Source: Diplonema papillatum
Lineage: Eukaryota > Euglenozoa > Diplonemea > Diplonemida > Diplonemidae
Reading direction: 5' to 3'
DNA: 64,000 bases
Assembly: GCA_030068145.1 (NCBI GenBank)
Contig: JAPJBO010000343.1
Span: 62,001 to 126,000, forward strand
A program made the translations under genes and the position numbers. Positions 19,891 through 30,349 of this stretch are shown one piece after another. How positions within the stretch are numbered: the stretch's first letter is position 1; each line of letters begins with the position of its first letter. The notes below the pieces were generated by a model, which saw only the letters and a list, made by a program, of their open reading frames with translations, was not told the DNA's origin and ran no database searches.

Positions 19891-20732
19891 TCAGCAGAAT
19901 TTTCACCATCTTCCGACGCTCACCAACTGAGGGAGAACTTTGAACCAACCGGCTGAATGGCCTGTGAAGTGTAGTACACCCTGGTGTTTTGCATGCAGAC
20001 CGTGGGAAATACGCGAGGCTCGACCCGACCACTCTGGAAAAAGCCCAAAGCGAGCACCTACTGTTTGCCTCGGCAACGCCGTGACGGGGTTTTACTTGCT
20101 TTTACCTGTGATGAACCCACGACGTGAAGTGTTTTTTTTGCCTTTTTTCAACCCCTTCCCTCTCCGCTTTCTTCTTTGTCAAAACAGCATATTTTTTTTT
20201 GTCTGCTATTTTCCCCCTCCCTCAATTTCTTTCTCTCTTTTTGCTTTCTTCCCAACCATAAATCAACCTTTGGAGCAATCAAGCAGGTCGCCACCGCCTA
20301 GAGAAGCGTTTCACCTGAGACCCGCAAGGCACCACTCTCTTCTCTCTCGTCATTTTTATTCAAACGCCCACGTACAGCTGTAATTAAAACTACGCACTTT
20401 CTTGCAGGCGGTGGCGAGCTTTATTTCTGTTTTTGCTTGTTTTTCTTTTTGCGTTTCACTTTTCTTTTAAAATATTTCCGGAACACAGCTGCACATGAAA
20501 AGGAATACGAAGTAAAACCCGGAATTTCAAGCAACCTTAACTCTGAAACCAACAGTTGTTTTGCTTTTTATCATTTTCTTTTTGATGCTGATGATCATTG
20601 ATGTGTCCGAGTTACTTCGTTGATCAGTGCAAGCCTCGCCCAAACACCGGAAATGTTCTTCTTTTCACTTTTCTCTTTCTTGCAGAAGGTTCTTCATCCC
20701 TCTTTTTCCGCGTGCCTATTCTCCCTCCCCCC
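19891..20732. other. Pyrimidine-rich intergenic sequence
   Basis: Long T- and C-rich stretches lie at about 20130-20240. About 20518-20545 has an R1-like tail. About 20585-20655 is shared with 24618-24690, 33975-34040 and 61640-61690 (TTCGTTGATCAGTGCAAGCC). No gene is recognised. Confidence 0.4.
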
Positions 20733-20985
20733 GCTTTGGATTGGTATGCGTTCAAGAGCGAAACCTGAGACGAAGAACGAGGTGCACACAACACCGTGGT
20801 GAAAAAAGAATAAAGAGGACTAGTCCCTCGAGGTTTCATACCCTACCTGCGGAGTCTTACACTCCTTGCGACCCTTTTCCCTTTCCCCTATTTTATTCTA
20901 CACTTTCTTCGACGAAGACTTGATGCTAGCATCACACATGCATGAGAGGCAGTGTTCTGCCTAAACATTAAACTAAGTTTCCCCC
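20733..20985 (+). repeat. Dispersed repeat family R5, copy 2
   Basis: This near full-length R5 has GGTATGCGTTCAAGAGCGAA, CCTGAGACGAAGAACGAGGT, CTTCGACGAAGACTTGATGC and CATGAGAGGCAGTGTTCTGC, and ends AACATTAAACTAAGTTTCC plus a C-run. Confidence 0.7.
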
Positions 20986-21085
20986 CCCCCGATGGGACTT
21001 TCGAACCAGACGGCGTCGAAGACCCAAGGCACACATCGTACGGCATACCCCCTGGCCCGTCAACGCGACTCCCCCTCTTTTTTGT

Positions 21086-21498
21086 GTTAACAATGCATTG
21101 TTGGTACTAAAAATTAGTAGTTGGCAGCGTACTACATGAAACTTACCAAAGCAGATGAGTTCCGCTAGTGCGCACAAACAAAAGAAAGCGCCATACCATT
21201 TTTTTCTTTTTTACATAAGCGCAAGGAAATGCTCGACAATAGCTGCCAGAAAAAGAACCGAAGGGATCCCAAGTGCTGTAACTACCGAACCACGTGTTGA
21301 ACGGACGTGAGGTCATGCTCATACTGCAGGGAATAGTTGACTAGGCCTCTTGAGTTTGTGCTTGCCACGATTCGGGGAGTCGGGAGAACCTAACCTAGCT
21401 TTGAACGGGACCGACCCCACCGTTCGTGAGAAAGAGCGAACAATAACAACACCTTTTTTCCATCTGTCTTTGTCAAGAGCTGCGACTCAACTATTCTT
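21086..21498 (+). repeat. R7-like, R4 and R8 repeats in a row
   Basis: 21086-21184 begins with an AACAATGCATTGTT palindrome and ends GCGCACAAACAAAA. This resembles R7 in layout (AACAATTAATTG head, GTACAAACAAA tail), and the same unit is at 33263-33356. It is followed by a partial R4 (21210-21318) and R8 (about 21315-21498, TIR-like ends GAATAGTTGACTAGGCCTCT and CAAGAGCTGCGACTCAACTA). Confidence 0.6.
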
Positions 21499-21839
21499 AC
21501 AACACCAAGACATGAAATGTTGGAGGAAATGAGGAGTTCGTCGCCGCAAACCGTGGCGTTTTCACTTGCGTCGTGAATCCAGCTTTACGTAAAAACGATG
21601 AACGTTCAACGAAAAACTCTAATATCTCTGGTTCTTAAGCGAAGATTAACTCTGAAAACAACTCTCTCTTCCCAGCATCATCATCATTAGGTTTGTTAGT
21701 ACGAGGGACGAGCTTTTATTTTGCTGTTGGAAACGAACCTTGTTTCTTTTGGAGACCAACAACAGCCCGAAACAAGTTGGCCGCACAGCACTGCACTATA
21801 TGCGGCCAGCGGCAAGAGGAGCGGCGTTTTTTATTTGTA
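21499..21839. other. Intergenic sequence without a recognised gene
   Basis: Nothing was identified. Confidence 0.4.
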
Positions 21840-21972
21840 TAAGCACCTGCTTTGTAGGAAATGCTTGAGGAGACTGCCAGTTGCGATAGATCAAAGGAGG
21901 TAAATGTGCTGTAGCCCACACGAAACACAGGTAACCCTGGGTTTAGTGGCGGGCGTAAGCGTTCAACAAAAA
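21840..21972 (+). repeat. Dispersed repeat family R3 copy
   Basis: It runs from GCACCTGCTTTGTAGGAAAT through GATCAAAGGAGGTAAATGTG and CACGAAACACAGGTAACC to GCGTTCAACAAAAA. The TCGAG end is missing. Confidence 0.7.
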
Positions 21973-22160
21973 TGCCGAAGCAACTCGACAGGTCGGGCGC
22001 GGTGAGTTGGGTGAAGAGGGTGGTCGGGACTGATGTCCCGTCCCTTTTTTCCTTCACCGCGAACAACCGCCGTCTCTCGACGGTGTTGAAGGTCGCCCGC
22101 GAGGTCGAGGGCACCGCGGAAGCCGGGCTGAGGCATGCTGGGGAATCCCCCCCCACAAAA

Positions 22161-22440
22161 GCGAGTGCCCTGAGGTTTTTTAACTGATTGCTCAGACACG
22201 GTTGTAGGGGCCTTCTCCCCGTAACGGATTCGCCTGTGCTCTAGTAGCACGGGTGGTCCTGGCTGTGACGAGCTACGAACAGCCGCCTGACAAACCAGAC
22301 TCACACCGCTGTAGGTTCCGCGCTGATGATGGTCCGCCTTATGTGTCCGTGGCTTAAAGGACCGAAACACGGCGCAGACGGGACCAGTGCGGTGTTGAGC
22401 ACATACCCATTCCAAGCACGTTCTTGCAATCCCCCCATTC
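22161..22440 (+). repeat. Dispersed repeat family R6, copy 1
   Basis: R6 order is AACTGATTGCTCAGACACGG, GGGCCTTCTCCCCGTAACGG, CTGTGCTCTAGTAGCACGGG, GACGAGCTACGAACAGCCGC, the AGGTTCCGCGCTGATGATGG block, AAAGGACCGAAACACGGCGC, and CATTCCAAGCACGTTCTTGC, followed by C-runs. Other copies are at 22644-22940, 37700-37870, 42900-43065 (partial), 49420-49530, 50518-50775, and a tandem array at 48507-49206. Confidence 0.75.
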
Positions 22441-22643
22441 CAGTAGGGTACTTCGCGTAACGCGACTTGCTGCCCTCAGCACGCAGGATTACTTCCTCGC
22501 ACTCTTTTCCTTTTGGTACTTCAACCATTGGTGCTGCACACGGCAACCCCATGTCCACTGTGCTCTGCGGAGTTTACTTCGCAGATTGCCACCGTAAAAA
22601 GAAGACAAGTCAGTGCTGCCTAGCGAGTCGCAGTCACAATCAG

Positions 22644-22940
22644 GGCGAGTGCCCTGAGTTTTTTAACTGATTGCTCAGACACGGTTGTAGGGGCCTTCTC
22701 CCCGTGACGGATTCGCCTGTGCTCTAGTAGCACGGGTGGTCCTGGCTGTGACGAGCTACGAACAGCCGCCTGACAAACCAGACTCACACCGCAGTCCTGT
22801 CTGCAGACACTCAGGTTCCACGCTGATGATGGTCCGCCTTATGTGTCCGTGGCTTAAAGGACCGAAACACGGCGCGGACGGGACCAGTGCGGTGTTGAGC
22901 ACATACCCATTCCAAGCACGTTCTTGCAATCCCCCCCCCC
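22644..22940 (+). repeat. Dispersed repeat family R6, copy 2
   Basis: This copy is nearly identical to R6 copy 1 about 480 bp upstream. It includes an additional CCTGTCTGCAGACACTCAGG segment and ends in a C-run. The two lie in direct orientation. Confidence 0.8.
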
Positions 22941-23903
22941 CGGAGCTCAATTGAGCGAATTACCTCACTCGACGAACAAAGAGGTGTTTACGGTCCTTCG
23001 TCTCTTCTTGCTTCGTTTCCTTCTTTCCGGCCGAAACACACAAGTAAACAGAGAGAGAAAGAAAATAACAAGGGTAAAAAAAAAATTAAAAAAACCCCCG
23101 CGCAAATACCTTAATTTCTTCCGCTTGTTATTTCAGTGCACCTCCCGACCCTCCCCCCTTCTTTTCCATACTGTTTCCGTTAATATGCCATTTGGGCTTC
23201 CACGATAAGGCGTTGCTCGTCCGTGTGTTTGTGTGCATAGGATTTATTATGACATTCAAGGGCCGCACACTAACCGGCATTCCCTGGAGACGGTATGTGG
23301 AACGCCGAAACCACCAGCGAACAACGACATGTGCACGCTCTCGCTGGTATCCATGCTTATTCACTCAAATGTGAATCAGAGAAAAAATTCTCGAAAGTCA
23401 CCTGGATTTGAGATGATTCACCTACCCTGAAAGCGACCCGAGCTCGATTACGTGGCGAATAACTTCGATACTGCGGCGATTACGCTCTGCGAAACGTTTC
23501 ATCGCCAGATTATTTGCATTCTAGCCCAAACTACGAAACTCAGGTGAATTGGCTCGTGGCTGCTTCGAGAACCCCAATTCGAGCGAACATTCGCTCTGGA
23601 AATATGGAGTTGTATCCCGAATGATGAAGGGAGGCTCTCCGAATGCACAGCACGGCTGCGACAGTCACACCGGAGGAAATTCCATCGGATATGGGAACCC
23701 TTTTCTTGTTTGTTTTCTTCTCCCCCTTTTTATAATTCGGCCGAGCTTTTCTTCGCAGCTGACGGTGAGCCCTTGTGCTCTCAAACGCGCTTTTCGGCAA
23801 ACGTAGGATCCCATCATTGTGTTCACAAAAGGAGGAAAACAAGATGGAAAACGAACAAAGTGATGGGCCTTCCTCCCAATTCTTCTTTTTTATTTTATAG
23901 CAC
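22941..23903. other. Intergenic sequence with an R16 fragment
   Basis: About 23420-23560 is related to R16 (see 16040). No gene is recognised in the rest. Confidence 0.4.
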
Positions 23904-24467
23904 GGTACCCCCCGAAAACCGAGGTAGCGAAGTACGCAAGAACTCCGCAATACGGGGGAGGGCTGCATTTTAAACTCCGTACGCAAATGGTTCTGACAGG
24001 GCTTATATCCAACTCGCGACCAAGAGAAGGAGGGGGACGCGACCCAGAGACCCGGGCTATGTAGCTTGGAACTAGTGTGATGGACCTTTCTTCGGAGGGG
24101 CTCACGCACTCAAAGATCGACTTATATGCACGATATACGCAGGAACTACGCGTCCACCGGACGTAGAGTCGACGCACAGACGAGCAGAAAAGCGACCCGC
24201 GTCGCAGGTGGCACAACCCGAAGAAGCCCGTGAGGCAGGGAGTGGAGACGAGGTGATGCAAGACGAAGGGGAAGCGCGAAGCGACCAGCCCGGACAGACC
24301 AACAAGACGCAAGACCAGGCGACCAAGAGAAGGAGGGGGACGCGACCCAGAGACCCGGGCTAAGTAGCCTGGAACTAGTGTGATGGACCTTTCTTCGGAG
24401 GGGCTCACGCACTCAAAGATCGACTTATACGCAGGAACTACGCAATACGAGGTTTTCGGGGGGTACC
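23904..24467. mobile_element. Family R10 TIR element
   Basis: The ends GGTACCCCCCGAAAACCGAG and GAGGTTTTCGGGGGGTACC are inverted repeats of about 19 bp. The interior holds two partial direct copies of the ACCAAGAGAAGGAGGGGGAC ... ATGGACCTTTCTTCGGAGGG segment (about 24000-24120 and 24305-24425). It also carries the frame ending in KRRRGTRPRDPG-stop (24167-24363) that recurs in the other R10 copies. No satellite array is present. No clear target duplication was seen. Confidence 0.7.
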
Positions 24468-25366
24468 ATAGTAGTACTGTTGTACTGAAGAGAACACTTC
24501 CGGGGCGACGGTTTGCACATGAAAAGACAACGAAGCAACCAACGAGCAAGGTGCGAAAACAGGAAACCCCCAGAGAGGTAGACATCCTGTCCAACGATTT
24601 GTTTGCCTTATCGTATACCACCGTTGACCAGGCCGTCCGTTACTTCGTTTATCAGTGCAAGCCTCACCTCCGGAATCTGCCCTTCTCTTCTGCTCTCTTT
24701 TCGTTTGTGGTTTCACTTTTCCTGAGCATTCAAAGTATATTGCCTTGCACCCCACACACTCTGATTTGTAGGAAGGGCTCCCGGAAGCCGCCAGTGCGAG
24801 GTTCGAAGATCTTACTGTGGTACTCATTAGCATGCCGGTGGCTCCCTGCAAGCGCAATTCGTCAGCACAACAATCGATCGCTGATAGCGTACGATCCTCA
24901 CTCGTTACTTCGAGCAAAAAACAGGTTGAGGAAGTCGCGCGCGAATACTCTCAAACGAGCTTTCGCTCTAAAAAGAAGGAGGCCATTTTTTTTCCCGTGC
25001 AGATATCGACCCACGCAGCTGGCGACAAAAGAAAAAGAAAACGTTTTTTTAGAGTGAAGAAGCGAAGAAGCGATCAAGCTAGAACCCTCCAGGGGGACCC
25101 CTCCCCTCAAAGCAGGACCGTTCCGGGGAGCAGAGCGGTTTGGAAGGGGGTCAGGGGCTTACCGTACGCAAGGTATGTAGATAATAGCTGAAAGTCGCGT
25201 GAACGATTCTCTCTCTCCACGTGTAGCCCACTACCTTTTAAGTACCACGTTGCGAGCAAAAGAAGAGGAAAAACAAGAGACGGCAACAACAAACCCCTCC
25301 CGGCGATTGCTTTAGGCCGGGGAAGAATGAAGTCTTTTTCATTTCTTACCCCACACCAGAGCTGTC
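24468..25366. other. Intergenic sequence without a recognised gene
   Basis: About 24618-24690 shares the ATCAGTGCAAGCCTCACCTC segment with three other places. About 24945-24970 has an R1-like tail (CGAGCTTTCGCTCTAAA). No gene is recognised. Confidence 0.4.
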
Positions 25367-25391
25367 GGGGGGGGGGGGGGGGGGGGGGGGG
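25367..25391 (+). repeat. Homopolymer of 25 G
   Basis: This uninterrupted G-run is expected to form stacked quadruplex structures and is prone to length error in sequencing. Confidence 0.9.
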
Positions 25392-25589
25392 TCGAAATAA
25401 GAATTGTGACATTGCGCTTTTTCTGACCAAAAAAAACAGTTGTTCGGAGGTTGGTCGCAGCCTGCCGCAATGGGGCTCGATGGTTGTGTTCAACACTTTT
25501 CCGTCGCAGGGCCCATCGCCGTCACGGCATTTAGTACATCTGGGGGTTCGTGTCTGTTACAATGGTCACCAGCCTGTTTCTCAGCTATC

Positions 25590-25880
25590 AGTTTTTGTTT
25601 TACATGTGCCCCAACTTGGAAGGAAATTCTCGACGATGCTGCTAGACCTAAGAACCGAAGGGATCCCAAGTGCTGTGACTACCGAACCACGTGTTGAACG
25701 GACGTGAGGTCATGCGGGTCTACCCCTACATGACAAGACACGCAAAACACACCAGGTCAAAGGTCCTGAGTGAGAAAACAACACACGGTGTGTAAGCGAA
25801 GAACAGATCAAGTTGTGTTTGTATTGCATTTGCTCCCTTCTATTTGGAGTCAAAGCAGGTACGTCGAGTGTTTTCAGCGA
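25590..25880 (+). repeat. Dispersed repeat family R4 copy
   Basis: It carries GGGATCCCAAGTGCTGTGAC, ACCGAACCACGTGTTGAACG, GACGTGAGGTCATGCGGGTC, the ACAACACACGGTG block and TATTTGGAGTCAAAGCAGGT ACGTCGAGTG. Confidence 0.7.
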
Positions 25881-26184
25881 GACACAGCATCAGGCAGCAA
25901 CGTGTCCGACTACGCCTAAAAGGGGGCGGACAACGTCGATTAATGCAGACTTTTCCCAGCCTCGGCAACCTAAAAAAAGAGGAAGAAAAGCGCAACACAC
26001 ACGGAACAGAAAGAAAGAAACCTGCCAGGGTCGCCGAGTCCGGTAGAGAAAAGAGAGTAGGATGTAGAAATGGTAAACAACGAAAAAGCGCCTGTGCACT
26101 GAAATTCGTTGTAGTGAAAGTATGCAAAGCGAATCGAAGCAGGGCTCGAGAGGCCCTCTCCCACCCCCACCCCCCCCCCCCCTA

Positions 26185-26440
26185 AACATTAAACTAAGAT
26201 TTTCCCCCCCACAGAGGCAGTGTTCTGTCTAATCATGAAACTAAGATTTTCCCCCCATAGAGGCAGTGTTCTGTCTAATCATGAAACTACGATTTCCCCC
26301 CCGTAGAGGCAGTGTTCTGTCTAATCGTGAAACTAAAATTTTCCCCCCCATAGAGGCAGTGTTCTGTCTAATCATGAAACGAAGATTTCCCCCCCATAGA
26401 GGCAGTGTTCTGTCTAATCATGAACTAAGATTTTCCCCCC
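26185..26440 (+). repeat. 46-47 bp tandem array of the R5 terminus
   Basis: Five units start with GAGGCAGTGTTCTGTCTAAT at 26214, 26260, 26306, 26353 and 26399. Each is followed by CATGAAACTAAGATTTT and six to eight C. The unit is the R5 terminal block repeated head to tail. Confidence 0.9.
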
Positions 26441-26539
26441 TCCGCCACTAATTCTTCCGTCCAAGACTTGATTCTTGCCTCATGCATGCTTGAGGGGCAG
26501 AGTTCTCCCTATAGTAGTTCCAGACCGCGCGAGAAAATA

Positions 26540-26702
26540 ACAGCGTAAGACAAAAAAAAGAGAGCAAAAGAGAAAATAAATAGCCGAAGGGCGCCCATCA
26601 TCTTGGACCCAAGCAATATCTGGACGGGGGAGACCCTGCCTGAAGGAACCAACCACCCCAGAGTGGGCTAGTCTGACGCAAAGTTGTCAACAGGAAAAAA
26701 GA
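26540..26702 (+). repeat. Dispersed repeat family R12, copy 1
   Basis: AGAGAAAATAAATAGCCGAA, CCATCATCTTGGACCCAAGC, TGGACGGGGGAGACCCTGCC and TGAAGGAACCAACCACCCCA end at a GTTGTCAACAGGAAAAAA A-run. A second copy is at 35300-35465. The A-rich 3' end would suit a SINE, but no pol III promoter was identified. Confidence 0.6.
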
Positions 26703-26724
26703 AAACCGCGTGTGGCACCCGCTT

Positions 26725-27319
26725 TTTCGTGAGCGTCTCCAACATGTACCTCACTTCCGCCGGAAACAACGGCCCCCGCGCGCAATGCCCCACCTGCGGG
26801 TAGTCCGAATTGCGCCGTGGTGCCTTGTTTCTGCTGCGGTATCCCACGACCACGAAACCTGGGCGAGTTGCCAGAAGTACTGCTTCTCTCGAGGCGGCTT
26901 GTCGTGCTGTTTCTTGCACGTCGCTGGGGTATTCAGAGGCCTGGCTTGCCTTGATAGCTGAGACTATTTTAACCCGGCAAGCCCCGGGGGGGGTACTAGT
27001 TGTCGGGTTTGAGATGCTGACCGAGCGGAATAGGATTGAAGAAGAATCCGAGCGTACGAAAACTGCAACCCCGGCTACGCGTGCTTTAGCGGATTACTAT
27101 CTTTTCACATTGGCTGCCCCCCCCCCCCCGCTTTCAATCTTTTCGCAAGACGAGGTTGCTAAGGGTTCCCTTTTTCGCTTGCCACATCAGCCGCAAGCTT
27201 CCCCTCTGTTTTTCGAGGTGGGATCTCACAAGATTCTCAAGCACAACCAGCGACCAATTGATCGTTCCACACGAATTGAACCGCAATCAACAACCACCAC
27301 CACCACCCCCTCCCGCTAG
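26725..27319 (+). pseudogene. Protein-like frame with one internal stop (uncharacterised)
   Basis: The frame begins upstream of SNMYLTSAGNNGPRAQCPTCG, hits a TAG at about 26802, then stays open for 169 codons to 27319. The segment around EMLTERNRIEEESERTKT looks like ordinary protein, and the end is Thr-rich low complexity. No family is recognised. It could be a decayed gene or transposon remnant, or a chance frame in GC-rich sequence. Confidence 0.2.
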
Positions 27320-28261
27320 CTCAGATCATACGCCATGATCCTAACAGAAGAAGAGAGCAATTCCCTCACACCTCCTTGCGACTTCCGGTAAAGAAAAAAA
27401 ACGCCATCGGAGTCGGCAAGACCGCATCGTGGTGGAATGGTGAGCATACAGTCCCCTTGCGAGACGGCTTGCCGGCTGCCTCAGTTTTGCTCCGATCGAC
27501 CAGGATAGGAATGAGTTGAGGAGGTGACCCGCGGCATCGTCAGCGAAGGGTAAGTGTCGGCGTTTTCGGACCCCGCTGGCCTCTCGGACAAATAGCCCCC
27601 CTCTCTTAAAAGATGCCAATATGGTGAAGTTGCATGGCTTGCCGGTAATTTCCCTCAAAGCACCTCTCGATTCGTCACGAAGGTCTGCTGCAGCTGTGTA
27701 ACAAGGATGTGGTGGTCTTGATGTCATGTCTTGACCTTCCCTCCGTAGGAGAGGTCAGACGGTACCAAGAAGACAGGGCCTACCGTAAGTAAGGTATGTG
27801 GACAATGGCCGAAACCACCAATGACCAACAACCAAGGTATTCACCGATCCTCTTACCTCGTGTAACGAGCACAAAGGATATCTTCCCATGACGACGAAGG
27901 TCACCCGGAGACTTTGGCACGCAAAACCCTCCCCTGATTTATTCCGAGTTTTAGGTGCGAAGTACACATGTTTCTTTTTGGGGTTTCCCCCCTTCTTTCT
28001 GAAGAAGCGCCTGCTTTCGTCGGAATACTCGAAAAAGACGCCCAGTTGCGAAAAAACATGGGGGGTGTAACAACAAAGACTAAGGACCCGTTCGTCGGCG
28101 CATTGCTTTCGCTAGGCAGAACCCCGTTTTCGCATTTCTATCTCTTCCCCCTTCCCTCCCTCTAGCCTCCGTCGATAGCACTGGGCGGTGCGTCCGAGTA
28201 TTTCCGCTGGTATCGTGGTTTCTTTCTTTCGTATTGCGTCCTCCAATCCTTTTTTTTTATA
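27320..28261. repeat. R13, R9/R1-type and R3 fragments
   Basis: 27487-27572 (CTCGGATCGACCAGGATAGG type, then GAGGAGGTGACCCGCGGCAT, CGTCAGCGAAGGGTAAGTGT) recurs almost exactly at 52448-52535 (R13). About 27805-27915 (CACCAATGACCAACAACCAA ... AGGATATCTTCCCATGACG ... GTCACCCGGAGACTTT) recurs at 49618-49745. About 28000-28035 resembles the start of R3. The minus-strand frame over R13 includes LPFADDAAGHLLNSFLSW, which is not enough to assign a reverse transcriptase. Confidence 0.45.
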
Positions 28262-28382
28262 TCAGTATAATTCGTTGTCATTTACCCCCCCCTACACTTT
28301 ACCCTCCCCCCTCAGTGGTGCAAGCACCACGCGCTCTTCAAACCCAAGAAACATTTTCCCCCCCTAGGGCAATGCTGTCAGC

Positions 28383-28458
28383 GTACGGCCGTACGTACGC
28401 GTACGCGTACGCGTACGCCGATTTTTTTTTTGGCGTACGCGTACGCACGTATACGTAG
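28383..28458. repeat. GTACGC palindromic cluster, copy 1
   Basis: Alternating CGTACG/GTACGC units flank a T-run. GCGTACGCGTACGCCGA pairs with TGGCGTACGCGTACGC across it, forming a long GC-rich hairpin. A second cluster in the same orientation lies at 28880-28962 inside the same element. Confidence 0.8.
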
Positions 28459-28497
28459 TCACCGGCAGTACTCAACCAAGTGGGTACAGGAGTGAAC

Positions 28498-28688
28498 GTA
28501 TACCCAACAGGAAGAAACATGCTCGCGAAGCCAGCTCCAAAGCCGGTCGCAAAGCTAGCTCCAAAAACAGCAAAGAGGCCCAAGAACGAGCGGGGTCACT
28601 CGTGGAAGACCTGGGGAAGGGTATGAAGGAAGTCAGGTGCAAGTTCTGCACGGAGGGGACGCTGTCGCCGTGTGGTGGTAACATTTAG
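28498..28688 (+). pseudogene. Short basic frame with a possible BED-type Cys pair (doubtful)
   Basis: The frame has a Lys/Ser/Ala-rich start (EASSKAGRKASSKNSKEAQE) and ends GMKEVRCKFCTEGTLSPCGG before a stop near 28688. VRCKFC followed by a glycine pair resembles the first half of a BED zinc finger as found in transposon proteins. The His ligands are not in frame and there is no ATG in the frame before the Cys pair other than within GMKE. This is family-level inference only. Confidence 0.2.
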
Positions 28689-28879
28689 GGAGCGAGAAGT
28701 CAGTACTTCAGAAGCTGGCTGGCAACCGCCTTGTCGGGCTAGTCTCATTGATGACGAGGAGTGAGGAATCGTAGTGAACTTCCTCGTGGGGGGTTTCTTG
28801 GTTCTTGCTCGGGAAACACAGGGTGGTAACGTCAGCAGGTAGACGTGCTGAACCCCACCGCATGGTACGGCTTTGGGTG

Positions 28880-28962
28880 CCGTACGCGTACGCGCATACG
28901 TACACGCGTACGCGTACGCGTACGCCGATTTTCGAAAAACTGGTGCGTACGCGTACGCAGCC
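28880..28962. repeat. GTACGC palindromic cluster, copy 2
   Basis: This has the same layout as copy 1: GTACGCGTACGCG, GCGTACGCGTACGCCGATTT, a short spacer with TTCGAA, then GCGTACGCGTACGCAGCCAC. Confidence 0.8.
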
Positions 28963-29284
28963 ACCACAGCCCTAGGGGGGGTCAAACTGTGTCCCATTTG
29001 GACCATTTCTCGATGTCAGCAGTTCACACGTAAAGGGGGGACCCCCACCCCAGGGGATGATAGTTAATCGTCCGGAAATTGCGGTTTACGCCCTCAGAAA
29101 TCCGAAAAAGCTCGTCAATGAGCTCCAAAACGCAATTTCTAAAAAAAACGTGCCCGTTTGGTGCCACCGTTCGTCATGGAGACCCCCTCGTAGTGCCCAA
29201 GGTGGCAGGGCCCCCCTCAAAATACAAAAGAGAGGCACTTTGAAACGCCCATAGGAGGGAACAGGAAGAAGAACGGGGCCCGGT

Positions 29285-30349
29285 TTGCGCGGTTACTGTT
29301 GGGTGCCCCGTGCCAGTTCTCCAACATTGGCACGAAAGGAGCAGCATTTGAATGCTGCTGCGAACGACGTCTTGGTCATTCCCGACTCTAACGCCCTTCC
29401 CAGCTCCAGGCCCAACATCGATCCCAGTTTCCTCGACGCGGAAACGCACCGGTGTTGTGTGTGGCTACCATCTGCCATGATCTCTTCGTCGGCGTTGAGC
29501 CTCCTGAAGGGGTTTGTCGAAAAGAAAGGAAAGAAGAGCCGTGAACTACCCTCTCAGTAAGAAAACCTTCCTGAGGCCCCCGCCAACGCCTTGCGCAGAT
29601 TGGCAGATTCAGGACTTGTCTGCCGCGATGGCTTCCAAGATCGCTGCATGGATTCGCGCGGCGGAAAGCCTAGACACACAGGCAGGCGCGTTGCTGCATA
29701 CGTGCGCAAAGCTCACGCCCAGACGTTTGATCGCTTCTACGACCCAGCTAGTGTAGTCACTAGTCCGAATAAACGGGGCATCTTACAACCACTTCGGCAA
29801 CCAACGACTTCGCAGAAGGATGCCACGGGACACTATCATCTCTGAGCAGCCGTCTGCGGCTTAGCAAATCTTATCGGATTGCATCGCTTACTCAGCCTGC
29901 ACACAACTCTGATAGCGCTCAGAAGCTTTTAGACGACACCTTCCCGACTGACGAAGACCTTGATGAGGCAGGAGTCCAAGACTCCCTTCTGACCAATCAG
30001 TGCACCAAGAGCGCTATATGGCACAAACCATGTCTCTGGTTGAGCCAAGCCACGGAAGCTGCATCGTCCGACCCCCGTCGCGCCAGCAGACGAGCTCGAG
30101 CTCCCTCATCAGGGCATCCCAGTTGAAGATCGCCGGGGAATTATGGTTGCAGCCGTCCAAGCGCACGGCTTTCCATTTCGCCCCCGGCAAAGAGAGCATG
30201 CCAGGAGTAACGGTGCACACACGACTGTTTGCTATCTTGTGTGACCCTGGTGACCCAAAATACGCGTGGTGTGCTCCCGTGCCCCCTCCAAGATTCCGTA
30301 TTTCTTCCCACGTGACAAACGGTGGCGTTTTGACAAACGGTGGCACCAA
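29285..30349. pseudogene. Broken coding-like frames inside the pogo-like element
   Basis: Several overlapping frames have protein-like composition: 29285-29560 (+, 91 codons), 29514-29756 (+), and a frame near 29790-30110 (+) containing AQKLLDDTFPTDEDLDEAGV. Also on the minus strand, 30014-30349 contains SPAIFNWDALMRELELVCWR. They shift between frames and strands with no ATG-to-stop gene. I recognise no transposase motif. They may be remnants of captured or transposon sequence. Confidence 0.25.

Noticed and set aside
22161-22940. Recurrent short protein frames in R6 (CQAAVRSSSQPGPPVLLEHR type)
   Set aside because: They recur because the DNA repeat recurs; frames are broken differently in each copy and the 188-bp period is not a multiple of three.
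27487-27572. Reverse transcriptase (FADD motif) in the minus frame, repeated at 52448-52535
   Set aside because: Only the four-residue motif fits; the two copies are nearly identical DNA, so conservation of the frame says nothing, and no other RT blocks are nearby.
28498-28688. Functional BED zinc-finger transposase gene
   Set aside because: Only a Cys pair and surrounding residues resemble BED; histidines are absent and the frame stops at once. Kept only as a doubtful remnant.
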